From Zygaena filipendulae (Eukaryota > Arthropoda > Insecta > Lepidoptera > Zygaenidae), in the NCBI GenBank assembly GCA_907165275.2, contig OU015654.1, forward strand, positions 3,551,501 through 3,615,500: a stretch of 64,000 bases of DNA, given 5' to 3'. Positions within the stretch are counted from its first letter, which is position 1, and each line of letters begins with the position of its first letter. This document shows, one piece after another, positions 1-13,591 of the stretch. Below the pieces are notes generated by a model. The model was given only the letters and a program-made list of their open reading frames with translations, did not search any database and was not told the origin of the DNA. A program made the position numbers and the translations under genes.

Positions 1-157
1 GGTTGGATACTCTTCTTTTAACTCGCCCCCTGTCATTTGTGGTTAAAAATAAAGTAAGTACAGAATCACGGATCCTACTCTTTTATTAGTATAGATAGAT
101 AGATAGATGTGTATTTAAAAATGCAACAGAACTCGTAAGCTTGCAGTGTTGATAAAA

Positions 158-326
158 TACTAGCGATTTCACCCGTATGAACTTCGGTATTCCCGCGGGA
201 TCTTTCTTCCGAGATAAAAATTATCGTCACTTGGGCATACTTTATCTTAATATTTATGAAAGAATTTTAAATGTTGGATTGTTTCAAAGATTACCCCCTA
301 TATCCAAACTCACATACATTACCTCT
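158..326 (+). repeat. Dispersed lepidopteran short repeat (family A), degraded copy
   Basis: It opens with TACTAGCGATTTCACCCG, continues with a TTCCCGCGGGATC block and a GATAAAAATTATC segment, and closes with a TTCAAAGATTACCCCCTA-like stretch. This is the same block order as the better copies at 11343 and 27343. It contains no ORF. Family A may be a SINE or the 3' end of an RTE-type LINE; the sequence alone does not decide. Confidence 0.7.
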
Positions 327-3300
327 TTAACCAGTGTAAGCTAGCGAGTAGCGGTTGCTCCATGGTTTCACCGGCAAGCGGCGTCAATATCGGAATACGT
401 TAAAATTCAAGAACGTCAACATTACTTTCTATACCTACATCGTAATAAAAAAATCAACGGGCCATTAAGTAAACGGCAGCAAGACATCGGATGTTTATTG
501 TAGAGATCGTAAAAGAGATACGACGAAAGTCCACAAAATGCTTACTAATACGAGTGCATGTCTTAATTTACAGTAAGTGTATACATATATCTTTACTTAT
601 TTTCGAGCATAAAAGTCTTTTTTGTGCCTAATCATTAAGCCCAAAACCGAGAGTATAAATGTACGGCATGGAATTATGCGTCATTTATTTCTCTTTTTTT
701 CTGAAGCTCCGTCAATATCCACAAATCGCCCAACTGAGAAGCTCATTGAACAAAGTAACTGTTTAAAATGGCAATGACCTGATACATTTAGAGGTAGACA
801 TATTATCTGTTATATTATCACTCGGTTACTTTCGATCTGTTATCGATATGTTTTTCGTAAGTATAATGGTTAGAAAAAAATATGTTAAAATTTACTAAAG
901 GTGAATCGGTATGTACATAATATTATGTAGAATTTAAATAAAATAATCGTCATTTTTTTAACAAATCTAATAAACCTACGAATTGTAGTTGCTCTTGTAG
1001 GTTGTTTAGCCTCAAAACTATAATACTATAAAAATAATATGTATACATTTGAAGAACCAATTTCATTTTGTCAATGGGTAGTCAGTCATTCATTCCATAA
1101 TTTGTTGATTCACCGTTCGATATCAATCCATCACGCTGAGTTAGAGTCGAGCTGTATGAGAGATCTATACCTAATATGAAAAAATTAAAACGGTACTAAA
1201 TTATTTTTGTTTTGAATTTTGCGTTAGTTATGAACCAACGTTTAATGATTTACGATTCATCAATCACCAACTAACATTTATTGCAAAAAGATTTCGTTAT
1301 TCACTCCAAAAACTATACTACCTATTTTTAATTTAGTCTGATGTAGTCTACGGTTATTTTTTGCTAGACAAATCTATTTTATCTTGTAGGTACTATTTTT
1401 GAATAGAACTTAGAATCTATTTAGAACTATTCGTTGATTAGAAATCCGAGGCAGCCGCCTTGTATTGTGAAACAGAACCAAATTACGTGGACGCTGCGCT
1501 GTCTGACTGACTAAAACCAGGTTTAATAAAAGAGGTCACCTGTAAATAAAAGAGGAACCTAAAATGCTTGACTCCAGTCTGTTCCATTTGTCTTTAAATA
1601 CAATAGAATTTAAAACAAAGGTAGTTGAAATGAAACAGCATTACGAGTATGTTGCTTATTATTATTTCATAACACTGCAGTTCTAGTTCTATTCTACATA
1701 ACAATTATTACCGAAATATTCTAGGAATGTTTCTTAACGAAATTAAATGAACTATTATTTTTAAATTTAATTAACTTTATTCGTTACGACAACTGTGTTT
1801 TATTATATACAAGTAAAGTTTGCATGTAGGGGATGACCTCTCTACTTACTGATTTTACAAATTATTGACGCAGGTCAAACCACGGGGGAAACATAGAGTA
1901 ATTTATAAAATGATTCCATCAAATATTATCTTAGTCCATTACATGGAATCAAACCAAAAACCAAATGAAACAAAACTATTCTAATGATATAGATACAGCC
2001 GTTGGCCATTCACGTAGCTGATGACGAGTAATACAAAGTCAGAATATAAGTGGTCGATGTTTTATCGACCGGTGGTTGCGGCTGCGACAGCGGTGGCGAC
2101 TTGCGAGCAACGACCAGCGACCGAAGGGTCGTCGTCCTATGATTGCAGGCATTCTACAATGACGAACAACGACAGAGGTAGTACTTAGTGAGAATACTAA
2201 ATATCCAGACTACGAATGTCCTAGTTTCCAAGTCCTTAAGGCTTTTACTTTATTTAATTGAATACTACTAAAACGATAGAAATAGTAAGGCTCGAGTCCA
2301 CCGGTAAAGTATATAATTCCATCCAAAAAACAATAGATTTTTCATAATTGGTTTCTTAAAGCTAGCATGAGAAACGAATTACTATTATAATAAAAACTAG
2401 CCGCAGAAAAAGCTCAGTTAATCCTGCCCGTAGTGAGTACCTTCACTTGCTATAATCCTCATTCATACACGTCTCGTATGTAGTCTTGCTTGAAAATAAG
2501 GCTTGAGTGTACAACGCGGAGACGTAATGTAGAGTCACTTTGAAGGGTTGGTTAAACGATAGTTGGCGGTTAGTTTAGCAGAAATGCCAGAACCATTACT
2601 TACCGTTTCAGCCGTTTACCGCGGCCCAAATGGATCCTTAATTTTTTTTCTTTTTTGCTATAAAACGCGATGGAGTGAAAAGTAGAAATCAAATTATCTA
2701 TTGCGGTAAAATTTATGATAAAAATTATGTTCTACATGATTGTTTATTCTTCTCAAATAACTATTAATAGGATAATCTTGTTGGGAATAAAATTATTGCT
2801 GCACGCACTAAGTAATCAATTTATGAAGTTGCCATATAACCACGCGTTCGTTTAAGATAAACAAACACACATACGAAAATGTTAAAATAATCGAAGTTAA
2901 TAAAAAAAAATAGTAAGTGGTATGATCGAAGTGATAGGAGATCAAAGAGCTGTTAATTTCCTTGCACTTAAATTGCACATAAATTGCAACTTGCAATAAG
3001 TCAACGACACTGGTTTATATTTTGCGAATGTTTACAATCTATATGACGTCACACGTACAAGGAATACCCGTGAAAGAAGTGTAATAAGGGAGAGAGCTTG
3101 GTTACCTCATTGCAGACGGCACACGTTTGAATGGGGCTATTCGACGAGCTCTGGCGAGAAGCGTTTGAGCATTGCCCCCCTTAATTAAGAGGGACGTTGA
3201 GTGGTCTGGAAGCGTGGGCGTCGCACAATACCTAGACATGCTGCACGGGTTGTTTTAAGAGGCTGTTATTGTTCAAGGATAGCTTCCCTGCCTCTCTCGT

Positions 3301-5655
3301 GACCGAGCGGAAAAAATGCGAATGAAAAAATATTTTTTTATGTCAACCAACTATTCAAAATTACTGTCCCTAGAATCCATGGATGTGCGAGGAGGATTTA
3401 TTATTTCCTTTAGAAAACAGCTATGTTTTTGAAACGTCAGACTTTTGCATGCTTCCATTTGATTTGATGAGTCAGGTATAAGTCTTGAAATATCATGTGT
3501 AAAAGTTTAAAATTATACTTACTATCGTGGGATGAGGCGAAAGTGTTTATGTGATATAATCATTGATACACTAAATATACTAGGTACAACGTATTTTTTT
3601 TACATCAATGAATTTAACGCAAGAATAATAATAACGTAGCATACGTAATCTCGACTTATTCGTCAACTCGCACGTGTCAAACTCGCGTGTGTGCGCGAGT
3701 AAGCACCTTCCATTTTTACCTACTTTTTTGTCGTTAACTCGCTCAACCGTGAAAATGTGTAGAGTCAGCTAGTTAGTTAAGAGTCATTTTTGAAAATTAA
3801 TATACATAAGGTATTTATTATTAAGGCAGGTACCCACTTAATCTCTCAGGAGACGTATAACCTGCCAAAAACCCATTGTTATAAATAGATAGAAGTAATA
3901 TATGGCTATAATCCACGAGGAGTGTGCAGTTTCTCATAGTGAAATCCCCTATGAAATACGCAAGTCTTTTGTGTTAAGAATGTTAAGTAATTTTTGGGCG
4001 AAAATCATAACACATTAAAGGTTCCCTTTGAATAGAAGGAAGAAGCTTTAGGGTGATTTGGTGTTCGCACCTTGGTTACCTTTACAACGATAAACTTGTG
4101 GCGAAGGGTGTTTTCTAAGGCTTTTGAGTTCATGTGTAGTTATGCTGTGTAAAGATTACGTGATAGGAAATCCATAAGAGAAGGCAGTAAACGACGAATG
4201 AAGTGATATATTCTCAAGTATATATCTGCTTATTTTCCCTATTCAAAGGGATTTTATTCCTAATCCTCGAAGACGTAGTTTTATTTTTGTAAAAATATAC
4301 CTACACTAGTCTTCTGAATCGAGAAGTATCTATACATATGATTTTATCTCTGATATTACAATACAAAGCATATCAAAACATAAACATTATAGATACTTAC
4401 TTAGATAAATACTACTTATCAACGTATTTCTGGGAAAACTAACAGCTACAATAGGGATAGTAAAATTAAGTCTATTGTAATACTACTTTAATTATTTGCC
4501 AAACTGAATAAATATCTCATAAAAAAACTGAAATCTCTTAAAATACATATTATAGCGAAATAAAAAAACTGGACAACATATAGATTGTGAAAGTTAACTC
4601 TTTTATGCTTGCAATTCCCAACACCGGCACCGGTTAGAATGGATAGCTTCTTGTTGCGGAATAAAAAATGATACAAATATGATATTATTAGGTATTATAT
4701 TTTCATCGGAAGCACAATCGCTTTCGAGAGCAGATTTGGAGTTTCAGCTATTGTAGCATAGCTCCATTCAATGTATTGTGCGTTTTAGATTGCATCTGTA
4801 CAACGACCTGTATTCTTGACCTCCCCAACCCTATATCTACTGTAAAGGTAAACTGTTAGATACAGGGGGATTACTGCTACGTTCTGAGGATCTCTTTATG
4901 ATGGTCGAGCAATATGACCGTGTAATTTGCTCAATGATTGCGGGTAGAGAGGTGCAAAGATTTATAAGGGGACATTTTTATTGTAGATTATATTTATTTT
5001 CTAATACGATTTCGATTAGAAACAGGGACGCAAGGAGAGATATAGAATGTTACTTATTTTTTGTACCGACGTTTTTTGGTTTTCATAATTTAAAAACAAC
5101 TGACCAAAATGAAAATATTTTGGTGAAAGCTAATCTTACTCAGAATAAATAGTCTATAATCTGAAAAGCGAATTATTATCTTAATTTAAAATTTCTTTTT
5201 ATAATTTTCATAAAATTATACCAAAATTTCTTAGCTCAAGATTTTCAATGCTTTAATTTTCAAAAGTATCATTGGAAGTCAAATGAAAGATCCCCGTAGA
5301 TCGAATATTTTTTATAGCAGTTATATTTATCGAAGATGTTTTTAAAATAATAGAGCTGTATTAAATTACTATAGGGCCATCGATGAGTCGGTAGCGCTTA
5401 AAATAACTTCCTTAGGGTGACAAACTCGTTATAAGAACCCTTATGAAGTCAAGTTGTTCGCAGTACTTAACCCGCAATAGGGGGATAGGCGTTAGATCTT
5501 TGGTCTTCGGATAAGTGACCTAGATATATTATTGTCATTCCTCGATGCTTGCAAATTCAATTGTTAGTTGAGTGTTGTGTTAAGGGCAAAAGTGAGAGAG
5601 AGTAGCAAATGTTAATACTGTTTTTCTTCGTGCAGAAGCAACGATGCGATTGCTG
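327..5655. other. Gene-free AT-rich stretch
   Basis: No coding exon, RNA gene or clear transposon was recognised over 5.3 kb. The open frames near 2.8, 4.5 and 4.9 kb have AT-driven composition and no domain. Two GC-richer patches stand out. At 2050-2160, a GGTCGAT/ATCGACC hairpin is followed by repeated GCGAC words. At 3060-3300 there is a mixed patch preceded by a TGACGTCA palindrome near 3045. Neither could be assigned. Confidence 0.6.
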
Positions 5656-5867
5656 AATTGGACGTAGTTATGCAAAAATGTTCCAATCCACAATAGTTCA
5701 AAATTGAGATAAATACAATTTTTTGTTTAAAAATAAAAACTGTAGGTTTTATTGTAGAAATATGTAATTATTGTCTAACAGTGTAAGTCTATTTTTTGGT
5801 ATGACTCTACTTAACCAATTTAATATGACTCGTGGGTTGGAACATTTTTGCATTACTACGCCCAATT
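5656..5867. mobile_element. MITE with about 35-bp inverted ends
   Basis: The left end reads AATTGGACGTAGTTATGCAA and runs on to about 5690. The right end (5831-5867) is its reverse complement with few mismatches; shared inner words are AAAAATGTTCCAA and the CCAC after it. The element is about 212 bp and has no ORF, which fits a non-autonomous DNA transposon. The superfamily is not determined because no clean target duplication is visible. Confidence 0.65.
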
Positions 5868-8800
5868 ACAATAAAGTGGGTAAATATATGGAATTAAATA
5901 TGATTAGGCCCTTTTATTGTACTATTGATATTGTTTATTCGTAAGTGAAACTATGTAAGCATCTTAGTACAGATTTTTTAGTAAGTCCGAATAAATAGGT
6001 ACCTTCCAAATATATATTTGGCTTCTACGAAAGTATGTCATAGCAGAAAACCACATGAAGTAAAATGATATACTGTAACCATCGGTTATCACTAAGTAAT
6101 TATAATTTCCTTACAGGAAATAGGTTGGCAAGAGTTTTGGTTTTAAAAATCCGTACTTTACGGGCTTCTTGGGGCAAAACCACAAAAAAATGTAATTGGA
6201 TAACTAGGAGGATTATAAAAAATAAGCATTATAACAAATGTATAAGTAAGTTACATATTGCAAAGAAATAATTAAAATTATCGTAATCATTTTCCAGTGG
6301 GTATCTCTGCCATCCTTTTCGTGGAATCAATAGGTGCGAAATAATACGATGATGAATTCATAACGTGACAAAAATCATTTTGCTCGAAAAGAAGTTGGAA
6401 CAAAATTATAGAAATATATCATGTGTCCATTCCCAGGAACGTTGACAAATTGGATACTGGGATTATCCTTCTCTGGCTGCTGAATTATATCAGTACGAGT
6501 CGAGATGGCAGATTTTATAGACCCTTTTTGAGACCATCAGTCGAAGCTTCTCAGGCTTTATTATTATAAATTAAAACATTGAATTAGATGAAGTTTTGTG
6601 TTATTTATATCAATGATATTCGTGGTATGAACCCCAAGAACTGCACTTACTATTTTTTTACGAACTAACATACAATACGTTATTCTACTTTTAAACAAAT
6701 AACACTTAATAAATATATTACATTTTAACTTAAAGGAACAAAGAACATGTTTCTTCAAAATTTAATGAGGCATAGATTTTCAAGTAAAATTTTTGTTGTA
6801 CTTACAAGTTTTTGTGATGATTAATGTTTAGTGTAGTAAATAGCTTTAAACGTTACTAAAATACTATTCTCGTTTTAGAGAAGTATAACATGATGGTATG
6901 ATTTGTGAAAATAGTTGACAGAAACCCAGAGTTGGGTCACGCAGGAAATGAAACGTATTTTCAGGAAGCACTCCGGTCGAGGTCAGAATCTCAGTAATAC
7001 TTCTCTGTGATTGAAAAATCCTTTGGGAAAAAAAAGAATCCAAAAATACTCTAACGCAAAGAAAAATCTCTAACGGGACATCGGCTCGAGTAACACATAT
7101 TAATACAGCATTATGTTTCATATTATTCTCGCGAGAGTCTCCAAAGATGAAATAAAGATAATTTAATATAACGTGCATGTTAAACTTCATTAAAATATAC
7201 TTTAAAAATATCAGGCACGCTAATCCTCAGGGACATTTCACAGTGTTTTCTGCAAATATAATCGCTAAGCAAAAGCAATAAGATGAAAAATCCCTCGGGT
7301 TCGTGCGACGAAGATAATTTGGCACAACAGACCGCTATAATATGAGCCTTGCGGACCAGTGGACCGATCCTCTACATTTACCTGCACGCATTTTACTTTG
7401 TCTATTAGTTTTTTTTTCCTTTTTTCAAGTAAACATCTCGCCGGATATGTTTTTAAAAGTAGAGCAGTTAACATTTATTATTATAATCGGTGCGGAGATA
7501 ATTACGTTTGATTGGTTAGCGCAATTATTGTAAACGCGTTTTTCTTTGTTACTTTTTCTCATAACACATCCATATTCGGGTCCGGTAGAGAAAGAGAAGT
7601 TACAAGTTGTATAATAATTTGTTGTATCGTTGTGTTGTATATTATGTCACCGCAAAATTGTAAAAACCATTAGATTGTAAACTGTTATTGTATTTGCTGA
7701 GATATTTGCGTTCACACCCCAACATGCTGATTTAGTTTTACTTAGTACTACACAACTGAGAACTGAACTGAACTGAGACCACTATAGAGTCAAATGGTAC
7801 TGATGGTAACCATTTCGAATCTGCGACCATACACCACAACGCATATCTGTTCTCGCTATTTACAATATTACCTACCGTGAGTCTAAGGGTTTTTACAATC
7901 TTACGGTGACGCATTTAGGTACTCCAAATTCCAATAAAGCTAGTTGCTATAGTAACGCGTAGTTACGACCGCTACGAGTCAAAGGTTGAAAGGCTGCGCT
8001 GACCGTTTCTAGTCATGAACCGTTAGTCGCCTCATAAAGCTACAATGTCCATACGAACGACGCGACGTATCGTATCTACCTACATGTTATAGCTACGTTA
8101 GAGTACAATTTACCAGAAATACCGTAATTACACCTTTTGAACGATACCCCTCAAACTTTAACGAAATGAGTCAGAATCTGAACACCAATTTATCTACAAG
8201 TTAAATTGATCGTGAACTCACAAAACGTTTATTCGAAGCAAGTTTTAGACTAATCCATACCTGCACAAATTCGTTAACCAACGGATACAACATTGGTAAA
8301 ACTTTAAAAGGTTCTGTGACTAAATTTAAAGACCTTTGAATTGTAGTAGTGTTGGAGGTGTGCGATCAGAGATGAGGGATCTTGGCAAAATGGCGACAAG
8401 CGTATGGCGTGTAAGCATGTCGGATTCGGTCTGAACCCCACCTACGAATTGCCTCAATAATTAAGTAACTTCGCAAACGCTAGGATCGCAAAACGCAAAA
8501 CGTTAACCTTCAGGTATTTATTGTACGAAAACGTTTGCGTCTAATTGAAGTGAAAATAAAAGGTTTGATTAAGAAAGGAATAAAATGAGGAGCTGGCGAA
8601 CAAAACGATATAATTACGATGCTCAAAATGCCTTTTTTTTAAGTCAGGAGGTTTTGGGCCCGCTGAATTTGAATCTCAACTAATTTTCAATAAAAACCGC
8701 CTAAAACATTGTTAAAATTGCATCCAAAGTTCATGATTTCGATCATAACGGTTTAATTACGATAAAGCTTTAACTCCATTGAATAAGCGAGCGCGTTTTC

Positions 8801-9467
8801 GTTTAATTGGCAAGATTTTTAATTAAAGAAAAAAAATAGTTTTTTTGTTTGATTAAGAATTGTAGTAATAAACTAATTAAACTGACTTTTGTTTAGATTG
8901 ACCTAACCTAATTCACAAAAAACACAAACATAAATAGCAACATTATTAATAGGTCTGTGCTTAACGGGTGAAAATAAGGGTGAAAATCCAGATTTTTTGC
9001 CGAAGTTATGTTTTATGAATGTTTATTAGGTATCTACTATTAAAACCTTTCGGAGCATTCTCTATTCGATTTTCCACTAAATTACAAACAACACTCAAAC
9101 ATGAATTAATAACAGTAATCACCGGTTCGTTCGAATTTAATAACAACAAAACACGCAGCTCGAATGACGCGCGACGTTACCGTGTTCAATCGATATTCGG
9201 TGTAATTGTTTGTCACTAATCGATTGTTAAATCGTTTTGTTTTAACACGAAAAGCGTCTGTGAACTTAATGAGGTCGGTAAAAGGAATTTTATGGGAGGT
9301 AAAAATAAAAGGAACCTGAACAGAGGTGAACTAATCATACATTATTAAAAGGTTTCTTAAAGCATTTGTTAAAAACAATGAAGAAACTTTGTAAAAATAA
9401 TCAAAGGCAAAGATTAATGTAAAAATATAATTAACAATATAAAGCATGCATCCGGATTGGGAACTTA
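5868..9467. other. Gene-free stretch without recognised repeats
   Basis: The longest open frame here is 108 codons on the minus strand (6864-7190), with no domain or coding-like codon use. Other frames near 7.3 and 9.0 kb are similarly unconvincing. No inverted or tandem repeat of note was seen. Confidence 0.55.
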
Positions 9468-9682
9468 ATTAACAGCTCAACCGATCATCATGAAATTTTG
9501 CATGCACATTGTCAGGGGTACAGAGAAGGACATAAGTTAAGGACACTTTTTATCCAGGAATGCGGATATAAGGCATTAAATTCGCCATTTGTACTATTTT
9601 GTGCAAGAAGAATAAATAAATAAATAAATAAATAAATAAACTGCAAAATTACCGCGGTTGAAACCGCGGGGCACAACTAGTA
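9468..9682 (-). repeat. Family A repeat split by a LINE-tail insertion
   Basis: Read on the minus strand this is a family A copy: CCGCGGTTTCAACCGCGG near 9670, a TTTTATCC block, and TGACAATGTGCATGCAAAA near 9500. Positions 9571-9640 do not belong to it. They begin GGCATTAAATTCGCCATTTG and end in an AATA repeat, matching other LINE-tail copies at 35898, 53826 and 57835. The copy is therefore an older family A repeat broken by a later insertion. Confidence 0.7.
9571..9640 (+). mobile_element. Truncated LINE 3' tail (family B)
   Basis: A short GGCATTAAATTCGCCATTTG start, then TGTGCAAGAAG and an AATA microsatellite tail. The same order recurs at three other places in this window. A 5'-truncated body with a simple 3' tail is typical of non-LTR retrotransposon insertions. 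Only the last roughly 70 bp remain, so the clade cannot be named. Confidence 0.6.
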
Positions 9683-9689
9683 ATTAAAT

Positions 9690-9865
9690 ACTTTTTGTAG
9701 ATATACATATACTATAATACATACCTACTGAACCCCTGAAGTTTCAGGATAAGGACAAACGTTCATCAAAATTTTTAATTTGTTTTACCCTCTCGTAGAA
9801 ACGAACCCGCGATGCATAGCTTACAAGTCAGCTTCGATAATCACTACACCAACGTGCTGTTATTG
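9690..9865 (-). repeat. tRNA-derived SINE-like head
   Basis: On the minus strand GTTGGTGTAGTGATTATC resembles a tRNA D-arm and pol III A box. About 40 bp further, GCGGGTTCGTTTCTACG resembles a B box and T arm. The acceptor and T stems do not pair well, so this is not a functional tRNA. The AT-rich body toward 9690 would be the SINE body. tRNA pseudogene is an alternative reading. Confidence 0.4.
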
Positions 9866-10334
9866 CTTCAATTACGCTATGGCACGTACCATATGAGTCG
9901 TTAATTGTTTATTGTACCGTCAGACGTCTACACTATTATATGGATTAACGCTCTATCATAGGACAGGTGTGTAGGTACGGTGCTGAGTATAGTTCGACAG
10001 GGATAAGTATAGCACTTAGCATGCTAATAATGAAATTTAAAGATATTAAAAGGTAACGTTAATGTTAATAATTCTTAATTTTCATGATAACTTAGTACTT
10101 ACAATATTTAGTACTCTGTGCTAATCGAAAACCCCAGTATTATATTATCTGTGCTCACGATAACACGGAGTTTCCGTGATAATTCCGGGATAGAAAGTAT
10201 CTTAATATGTCACTCAGCAACACTGTAGCTTCCAATAAGACAAAGAATTTTTTAAATCAGTTTTAAGTAATTTTTGAGTTTATCCATTACAAAAACACAA
10301 AAAATCAAATCTTTTCACACTAAAATATTAGTAT
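9866..10334. other. Unannotated gap
   Basis: AT-rich sequence with no gene or repeat recognised. Confidence 0.5.
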
Positions 10335-10566
10335 AGACATCGGGTTGTATGAAAACAAAATCTGGGTCACCGAGCATCGCTTGTTGTGTATAGCGCCATC
10401 TGTTGTTAAGACGATTGTGAGTCTGCAAATTTTCATACAAAAAGCCAAACCGTTTATCTCCCAAAAAACAAACACTCATTTTTTATTGCCTGAAAACACG
10501 GATAAAACGACGTTTTCCAAAAATGCCGTTGGAGCCGTTTCCGAGATTCAGATTATATATTATATC
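10335..10566 (+). repeat. Dispersed repeat (family E), copy 1
   Basis: It shares CATCTGTTGTTAAG, ATTGCCTGAAAACACGGATA and GGAGCCGTTTCCGAGATTCA with the copy at 29085-29337, but lacks about 60 bp present there. The downstream edge is a TATATTATAT run. The shape (variable 5' part, constant 3' part, simple tail) fits a 5'-truncated LINE or SINE; the class is unresolved. Confidence 0.6.
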
Positions 10567-11342
10567 TAGACACGCGGCAGCGTGTCCAGCCAAGTTTAAG
10601 CAAAGGGACTGGTTAGCCAGCGCCGAGTGTAATATTAAACGAACTACTTGGTGCCACTTTTGACCCTTCTATAACTCAAAACCTCTTTAACGTAAACACA
10701 TAAAACTACGTGTATTTAATTATATATATATTATTTTTATCAGAATTAAAAAAAATATATACATGATTAATAACTTTATAAAATGACTGATCTAATGAAA
10801 ACTGGCCAAGTCAAATCTAACCTACTTTAAGATCTCACATTTTTAAATAACTTGGCACTCATTTAGATCTCCATTCTTTTTGCGGCGAAGCCCACAGCCA
10901 AGCATAATTTTTGTATTGAACTTGGCTCTCCTTTTTTACAATTACAATTATGTTTTTGGTGGGATAGATATATAAAAGAATTGCTCGTTAGGTAGATACA
11001 TCCAGCATAGTATAATGCTATGTGTTTGGATGGACTAGTGAAGAAAATATTATTTATCTTGTTCGGACAGTGTCATGAGTTTGTACATAGCATAGACCTA
11101 AACAAATAGACAAAACCGGAACGAATGTTTGCCTCGCAACAATATTTGATTGAGTTTCGAGGTGTCAATCAAAGCGATTTGAAAGAAACGAAGCTTATTC
11201 AGGAGCTTTCTGTTCGTGTGTTCCTTGACTTTTGATGGCGACAGTACTTAACAACAACAAAGAACAGCATTAAATAAAATCATTGCCAAATCACCGTTAA
11301 AAAAAATCACATTCCCCAATTCTGAGAAATATTACATGAAAA

Positions 11343-11537
11343 CTAGCTGTTCCCCGCGGTTTCACCCGCGGTAATTACGAAATTCCCGCGGAAATTCCGG
11401 GATAAAAAGTAACCTATGTCCTTCTCTCACTTCTCTGTATCCCTGACAACGTGCATGCCAAATTTTATCCAAATCCGTTCAGCCGTTTTTGCGCGATTGA
11501 GTAACAAACATCCAAACATAGTACGATTAGTAAGGAT
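11343..11537 (+). repeat. Family A repeat, good copy
   Basis: A nearly complete copy: CTAGCTGTTCCCCGCGG start, a CACCCGCGG block, GGAAATTCCGGGATAAAAA, CCTGACAACGTGCATGCC, and TCAGCCGTTTTTGCGCGATT before GATTAGTAAGGAT. It serves as the reference for block order in the other copies. A chance open frame starts inside it and runs past its end. Confidence 0.8.
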
Positions 11538-11854
11538 AAAAATAAAAATAAGCCTAGATTTTTTCAAATATTCTTCTTATGAGAACCTCTGCTTCGTATT
11601 AAAATATAATATTATTCATCTATGGACTGTACTGGTTTCACGAAATTTAACTGAATCTCCTTATAACTATGTTTTACTTGAAGTGTTAGTCCGCTTTTCG
11701 TATGTTACTAGACTAAAAAAATGTATTTACCGAAATTCATACGTTTCTTCGGAATTTCACGATTTAGAATTTTTTAGTTGCCTAATTAATGTCCATTTAG
11801 AAATTACCTATAAATGCAACGCATGGCGTAAACTGTGATAATATTGAGCTTTCT

Positions 11855-12033
11855 CCTGTAGTTTAGAATAGAATAGAATAGAAAAAAGTTTATTTGATAC
11901 GATAAAGATAAAATAAGTACAAGCGTGAGTCTTAAACTAGAATAGTTGGTACCAAAATGGTTACCACTCAGCATTATGCCGTGGCACTAAGTTCCACGAC
12001 GCTGATTTTCAGTGGCGACCGTAGAAGGGAGAT
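11855..12033 (-). mobile_element. LINE 3' end fragment (family F), copy 1
   Basis: The minus-strand 3' end is a TTCTA repeat, seen on the plus strand as TAGAATAGAATAGAATAG. It is followed by sequence including CCACGACGCTGATTTTCAGT and GGCGACC. The copy at 35411-35575 shares the same tail and the CACGACGC.GATTTTCAGTGGCG block. The variable simple tail suggests a non-LTR element. No reverse transcriptase remains. Confidence 0.5.
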
Positions 12034-12746
12034 GGCTTCACACTAGTTTAGTTATTTAAGATTGTATTCGATTTATGCAAATAATTTATTGGTTTTCGCC
12101 TACACGGCTAGCTATTGGGTATGGGATTTATTTAGTATATTCTAACCAGCAAATAACAGATAAATCTTCGAATCCAGCAGTTCGCAAGGGATCGTAAGGG
12201 TAAATATTGTAATTATTTTCGCTTGGACTTTAGTATCCCTTACTATCTACATAACACAACTGCCTCCGTACACCAAAGTTATTGTTTTACAGCGTCGTAG
12301 TACCATAAAATAGGTATTTTGTGGATATAGTATGTACGTATATAAATATCAGATGTTATTGCTAACTAAGGAACGGACCGTTTTAGTATGAATAAACATA
12401 AGCATGTTACATTCGTGCTTTAAAATAATAGTCAGTCGTCAGTATTGACTGGGTAAAAAACATTTTAGTGATTTGTATTACTTAAATCACAAAAATCACT
12501 AGGTATGTCACAAAAGTTGTAGTTTAAGTAAGACATGTTTGACATGTTTAATAATACAATCGTATAACTAAAATGTTATTTATTGATAATAATGTTAAAC
12601 TATTTTTTTAATGTACTCAGGTACCTATAATAATATGACATGTAATGAATATTACTAATAATAACTCAATATCAATAAGTTTGCAGCAACTACTGGTTAT
12701 GTATGCTGCAGCATAAAACTGTAAAAAAATACTGTATCACAGATGA
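12034..12746. other. Unannotated gap
   Basis: AT-rich sequence with no supported feature. Confidence 0.5.
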
Positions 12747-12974
12747 ACATAGATAAGCAATAGGGTGTTAACCCACACTGGAACAATTTTGAGTAAATCG
12801 TGCTTTAAAATTAGAGGGCCATTTTTTGTCAAAAAAAAAAATTATGTTCAATATTTTGTTGGTATATACACAATATAATAAGGTAAACACATAGTTAAAA
12901 AACTTTCTATAACTCTCAATAAAACGTTCTGTATCAATAACTTAATTTTGTGGGTTAACAGCTTATCGGCGTCC
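12747..12974 (-). mobile_element. MITE family H, copy 1
   Basis: Reversed relative to the copy at 58011-58234. The ends share GATAAGC and a TGTTAACCC(A)CA word in inverted orientation. The interior shares TAACTTAATTTTGTGGGTTA and CAATATTTTGTT on the complementary strand. It is about 230 bp with no ORF. The superfamily is undetermined. Confidence 0.6.
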
Positions 12975-13591
12975 AGATATAATTAATACAATACTATGCC
13001 CGAAAAGGATTAAGGATTACAGATTCTTTTACAGATTTAAATTTTTTGGTTTTTTTTTTTCGAGGATGTGAAACATTGTGTCAGTGATTTCATTGCATTT
13101 AAAAAAATACTCATAGTTTCTATCATTTTGAAGTAAATCTATGATGAAGATATGTTTTCGGGGTTTTGAACTCGAATAGACACCGTGAACTAAGATCCTG
13201 TCACTATCCTTGTTCTAAGATCCAAATTGCCCTCATGAAAGTTGAGATGGGACTATTAAACAAATTAGCCAATCTCGAACGATTTAACCAATTATTAACA
13301 TATCCTGTCTAAAGTAATTCGACGAGTTGGAAACGCATACCACTCGTAGGGTTTCAAGAAGGATGTTCACTTTACATACTTGTTGCATAGTTTTCAGCAC
13401 AATTAGGTATTTATTATTTAAGAGGGATTTCATTAAAACTAAATATAAACGATACAGTCAAGAAATTTTGAATTCTGTGAAGCAATTAAATGATCTATAC
13501 ATCACCGACGACTCCAAAAAATAAGTTACTTACACTCCTTACAGAGAGAAGAGAAAAATAGCTACTGTAACGCAAACGATACAAAAAGTAT
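12975..13591. other. Unannotated gap
   Basis: No feature supported. The 65-codon frame at 13327-13524 has no recognisable motif. Confidence 0.5.

Noticed and set aside
6864..7190. 108-codon minus-strand open frame
   Set aside because: No recognisable domain, no splice or promoter context, ordinary AT-rich composition.
8373..8411. Possible mini first exon (ATGAGGGATCTTGG ... CGT|GTAAGC)
   Set aside because: A donor-like site alone over 13 codons is expected by chance at this frequency; no promoter or signal peptide.
9790..9862. Functional tRNA gene on the minus strand
   Set aside because: Acceptor and T stems do not pair; retained only as a SINE-like head.
11416..11838. 140-codon plus-strand open frame
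   Set aside because: It begins inside a family A repeat and continues into AT-rich DNA. No domain and no coding-like codon use.
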